This document shows positions 5,585 through 7,670 of a stretch of 7,670 bases of DNA, in pieces. The stretch covers positions 1 through 7,670 of the forward strand of contig JBAWYD010000105.1 of NCBI GenBank assembly GCA_037143735.1, given 5' to 3'. The position numbers and the translations under genes are program-made. The DNA comes from JAPLJQ01 sp037143735. GTDB taxonomy: Bacteria; Desulfobacterota; Syntrophia; Syntrophales; UBA2185. Positions within the stretch are counted from its first letter, which is position 1. Each line of letters begins with the position of its first letter. The notes beneath the pieces were generated by a model. It was given only the letters and a program-made list of their open reading frames with translations, did no database searches and was not told where the DNA came from.

Positions 5585-6031
5585 GTGTAGCCTCCTTCCC
5601 TCCAGCGGCATTATCCGCCTTCTCTGGTACTACGAGGCTATCCGACTCCCTGTGCCTCATTTGCCTTCCTCCCTTTTCAGTTGTCCGGCATACTCTCTTT
5701 GTTACGAGAGAGACACAGGGCCTCCCGGGTTGCCGTGTAATCACAATGTCAAACATGCCATGGTCTCTGACCCCGAGGAAGCAGGCATTCCTTGCCTTTA
5801 GCGAAAATGCCTGTGTTGACTTCCACTTTTATTACAGTGTCGTCCTTCCCATCGCGACAATTACGAGGCTCAATCCCTTCTGCCTTACGGCTTACGGCCT
5901 ATCTGCTTGCTGTCCTACGCTTAAAACTGACTGTTACCAGTCAGCCTCCAAGGACTCGCTACCCGGTGGATGGCCTTCCTTCCGGGGCGGGGTTCACACC
6001 CGCTTGATCACACGACCTTGCCCGGCCGCAC
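5585..6031 (-). ncRNA. Group II intron 5' RNA domains (I to first part of IV)
   Basis: This 447-nt stretch has no real gene and is the structured 5' part of the intron. Visible items are the 5' GTGCG, a strong hairpin CTGACTG-GTAA-CAGTCAG (5944-5927) with a GNRA-type tetraloop, and AATAAA (5833-5828), about 200 nt from the 5' end, complementary to the exon bases TTTATT (candidate EBS1). A weaker TTGTC just before it could pair with GACAG of the exon as EBS2. The maturase ribosome-binding site is at 5591-5597. Class assignment is not attempted. Confidence 0.75.
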
Positions 6032-6046
6032 AATAAATCTGTCCCC
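6032..6046. repeat. Right part of the palindrome split by the intron
   Basis: Plus strand AATAAATCTGTCCCC, complementary in inverse order to the arm at 4028-4042 apart from one G-T pairing. It is the 5' exon side of the intron; its last six exon bases on the minus strand, TTTATT, are the likely IBS1. GGGGACAGATTTATT strings are familiar as dispersed palindromic sequences in deltaproteobacterial genomes. Confidence 0.65.
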
Positions 6047-6295
6047 TTTATTTGCTTTATCTTGTTGCATTAGGATTTATGTTCAAGATTTGAGGAGGAA
6101 GGAGCCCACACTTCAACGTACCTGCCTGCTCCATACAAAAATTTTGTCTCCGTTAAAAATAAAGAATCCGACATGCTTATCCTTTATCATGATCGCCGAG
6201 AAACATCATTTATCTTTGGCTGAAATCAAGCACTTTCTTCAAGGGCGACGTTTTTCAGAATATCTGTCAATTCTTTTAATAACATCTTGTCTTAC
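6047..6295. other. Gap between intron and cusB; only doubtful coding scraps
   Basis: No convincing gene. On the minus strand 10 bp after the cusB stop, a short frame (6285-6226) reads MLLKELTDILKNVALEESA and stops. Another open stretch (6205-6113), in a different frame and just after a stop, includes MIKDKHVGFFIFNGDKIFVW. Both read like protein, so they may be remains of one decayed gene, but I cannot name it, and chance is possible. They do not resemble the start of a CusA-type pump. There is no clear terminator behind cusB. Confidence 0.3.
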
Positions 6296-7591
6296 TTAGC
6301 GGCTGCCGCCCTTCAGGGGCTTTATTCCTTTTAGCTGGGCTTCCGAGTCAATCAGGAAGTTGGCCGATGAGGCTACTTTTTCCCCGTTCTTCAGGCCGCG
6401 CAGGACCTCGGCGTAGCCGTCAGACCGGAGTCCGAGCTGGACCTCGCGGGGCTCGAAAGAACCGCTGCCCCGATCCACGTAAACCACCTGTCCTTTGCCC
6501 GTATCGATCACGGCGGATTCGGGAATGGTCAGTTTTTTGCCCAGATTGATCCTGATTTCCACATTGGTATACATTTGGGGTTTCAGCTTGCCGCCCGTAT
6601 TCGGCAGTGTCAGGCGGACCTTTGCCGTTCGGGTGTCCGCCGCAATGGAGGGAAAGATATAATCAATCCGCGACGACAGTTCTCTTCCCGGAAAATAACT
6701 GAGGGTGATCCGGGCCGGCTGCCCTACCCGGATGAAAGGCAGTTCCTGTTCATAAATATCGGCGATAATCCAGAGGGTGGAGAGATCGGCAATGTCGAAT
6801 AGTTTTTCCCCCGGCATGACCTTCATTCCCTGGACGGCCATCTTCTGGGTGACAAATCCACTGACGGGGCTATACAGGGTCAACGTCCGGACGGGCTTTC
6901 CAGTTTCTTCTATTTTTCTGATCTGCTTCTCGGAGATATCCCACAGGCGGAGTCGTTGCCTCGCAGCGTCCAGAGCGGCGGCGGCGTCTTTCGCAAGCAT
7001 CTTTTGCAGATCGAAAACTATCGCAGAACCGGTTGCAGGCGGCATTTCGACATGGTCTCCGTGAGGGGCTTCCGATGGCCGCACCGCGCCGGTCTGTCGC
7101 CCCGCCCATTTTAACGCGCTGATAAATTCCTGTTGCGTCGCCAGGAGCTCCGGGCTGTAGATTTCCGCCAGGGGCTCCCCTTTTTTGACGTAGCGGCCTG
7201 TGAAATCCACGTAGAGCTTCTCGATCCAGCCCTCGATTTTTGTGTTGATCGTGGCCAGTTTTCGTTCGTCCACCTCGACCCTTCCGACCGTCCGGATGAC
7301 CTTCTGCAGGGGTCTCACGGAAACTTTGACTGTTTTGACGCCGATGAGCTGCTGCTGTTCCGGCGTAATCTCAACCTGCGGAACATCCTCTGCCACCTGT
7401 TCCTGCGGCGCTGGTTGCGCGGTCTGAGGTTTGACGGCCCCTGGCTTCTCCTTCGCTGACGGCGGCTGCGCCGTATGCCCCGCATGGCCCTGGGCAAGAG
7501 CGGGCGCTGAAATGGCACTCCCTAAAAGAAGGAGGAACAAGCAACCCCCAATACCGATAACCAACAGAACGATACTTCGCAAAACTCTCAT
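6296..7591 (-). CDS. cusB: CusB-type periplasmic adaptor of an RND heavy-metal efflux pump
   Basis: A 431-residue membrane-fusion protein linking an inner-membrane RND pump to an outer-membrane channel for export of ions such as Cu+ or Ag+. Residues 1-33 are a Sec signal with a long hydrophobic core and an APALA cleavage site. A His-bearing stretch follows (QGHAGHT, 34-40), then a Pro/Gln/Ala-rich linker. The core shows the CusB hallmarks ITPEQQQLIGVKT, IEGWIEKLYVDFTG (first lipoyl half) and YSPELLATQQEF (hairpin start). Further on are LYSPVSGFVTQK (second lipoyl half), LSTLWIIADIYEQEL (beta barrel) and ANFLIDSEAQLKG near the end. The N-terminal metal-binding methionines of E. coli CusB are absent; histidines may substitute, which is inference. 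GGGAGG precedes the ATG, which overlaps the upstream stop by 4 bases. No CusA gene follows in the window. Other divalent-metal specificity (CzcB-like) is possible. Confidence 0.85.
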   Translation of the reverse strand: MRVLRSIVLLVIGIGGCLFLLLLGSAISAPALAQGHAGHTAQPPSAKEKPGAVKPQTAQPAPQEQVAEDVPQVEITPEQQQLIGVKTVKVSVRPLQKVIRTVGRVEVDERKLATINTKIEGWIEKLYVDFTGRYVKKGEPLAEIYSPELLATQQEFISALKWAGRQTGAVRPSEAPHGDHVEMPPATGSAIVFDLQKMLAKDAAAALDAARQRLRLWDISEKQIRKIEETGKPVRTLTLYSPVSGFVTQKMAVQGMKVMPGEKLFDIADLSTLWIIADIYEQELPFIRVGQPARITLSYFPGRELSSRIDYIFPSIAADTRTAKVRLTLPNTGGKLKPQMYTNVEIRINLGKKLTIPESAVIDTGKGQVVYVDRGSGSFEPREVQLGLRSDGYAEVLRGLKNGEKVASSANFLIDSEAQLKGIKPLKGGSR

Positions 7592-7670
7592 TTCTTCTCA
7601 CCTCCCGGAGCAGAAGCCAGACCTTCCGTAATCGCATGGAGCCTTGCCAGGGCTTTTTCTCTTTCCGCAA
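7588..7670 (-). CDS. C-terminal end of a protein, probably TolC/CusC-type outer-membrane channel
   Basis: The minus-strand frame entering from the right edge reads AEREKALARLHAITEGLASA then PGGEKK and stops at TGA 7590-7588. The stop shares bases with the ATG of cusB (ATGA). The helical ExEKALARLxAIT pattern is what the final periplasmic helix and tail of TolC/CusC-type efflux channels look like. A channel gene directly before the adaptor is also the common order in such operons. With 26 residues visible, identification leans on position; the 4-base overlap shows the two genes are translated together. Confidence 0.55.
   Translation of the reverse strand, partial: AEREKALARLHAITEGLASAPGGEKK

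Larger units (their letters stand above)
4058..6031 (-). mobile_element. Complete group II intron, 1974 bp
   Basis: The minus strand begins GTGCGGCCGG at 6031, the GUGYG 5' end of group II introns. It ends GATCTACTCGAC at 4058, with a bulged adenosine 7 nt from the end. The order is: structured RNA domains I-IV (5585-6031), a reverse transcriptase/maturase gene within domain IV (4220-5584), domain V (4178-4210) and domain VI (4061-4174). Both ends are confirmed by the flanks: joining 6032 to 4057 restores a near-perfect palindrome. A candidate EBS1 (AATAAA, 5833-5828) is fully complementary to the last six exon bases TTTATT. It lies downstream of cusB on the same strand, so read-through transcripts could be spliced. 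All parts look intact, so it may still be able to move. Confidence 0.9.

Noticed and set aside
4028..6046. Insertion of a class C intron behind a transcription terminator
   Set aside because: The restored hairpin has no U-run after it and the intron enters within an arm, not after the stem; a six-base EBS1 match also argues for ordinary exon pairing.
6113..6228. In-frame TGA before the stretch read as CFSAIMIKDK as a selenocysteine codon
   Set aside because: No intact flanking gene, no known selenoprotein motif, and no evident SECIS-like hairpin; simple gene decay or chance is more likely.
7535..7550. Lipobox IGGC (Cys17) in the CusB signal region, suggesting a lipoprotein
   Set aside because: A further 15 hydrophobic residues and a good APALA cleavage site follow the cysteine, so it lies in the middle of a normal Sec signal core.
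1..7670. CRISPR array, tRNA or rRNA genes
   Set aside because: No regularly spaced repeats with unique spacers beyond the short pairs described, and no cloverleaf or rRNA-like stretch was recognised on either strand.

Overview
Every gene I can support is on the minus strand, so the window reads right to left: an RND metal-efflux fragment, a group II intron, two tandem AAA-type ATPases of the DUF4143 kind, a vapBC toxin-antitoxin pair, and the start of a second antitoxin. GC is moderate. The host is Gram-negative, because the efflux adaptor and its outer-membrane-channel neighbour need a periplasm. Many DUF4143 ATPases, toxin-antitoxin pairs and dispersed GGGGACAGATTTATT-type palindromes would suit an environmental deltaproteobacterium (Desulfobacterota, Syntrophales-like). 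That placement is inference from style, not from a marker gene.

Layout. 7588-7670: C-terminal end of a protein, probably the TolC/CusC-type channel, overlapping by 4 bases the CusB-type adaptor gene (6296-7591). No CusA-type pump gene follows in the window. After about 250 bp with no convincing gene comes a complete group II intron (4058-6031) with a reverse transcriptase/maturase, domain V and an enlarged domain VI. Removing the intron restores a 45-bp near-perfect palindrome from 4028-4057 and 6032-6046, which fixes both intron ends. 3905-4057 carries two perfect 20-bp direct repeats in front of ATPase 2 (2591-3904). Directly behind that gene lies the C-terminal stub of an NDP-sugar epimerase/dehydratase (2465-2578), a sign of past rearrangement. 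ATPase 1 (992-2272) has its own TTGACA promoter with a palindrome. A 22-bp sequence (19/22 identical) sits in front of both ATPase genes.

191-819 is a vapBC pair with a textbook promoter (TTGACA, 17 bp, TATACT) and a 7-bp inverted repeat over the -10. At 1-53 a Phd/YefM antitoxin begins, with its own TTGACA-17-TAAACT promoter and short tandem repeats between promoter and start codon. The left two thirds of the window therefore look like accessory DNA: plasticity genes, intron, repeats and gene debris next to the end of a metal-efflux operon.

The most informative observations are the exactly placed intron inside a palindrome, its 91-nt insertion in the branch-point domain, the operator-like direct repeats before ATPase 2, the epimerase stub, and the efflux operon that stops after the adaptor gene. 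I did not find a clearly new defence or biosynthetic system.
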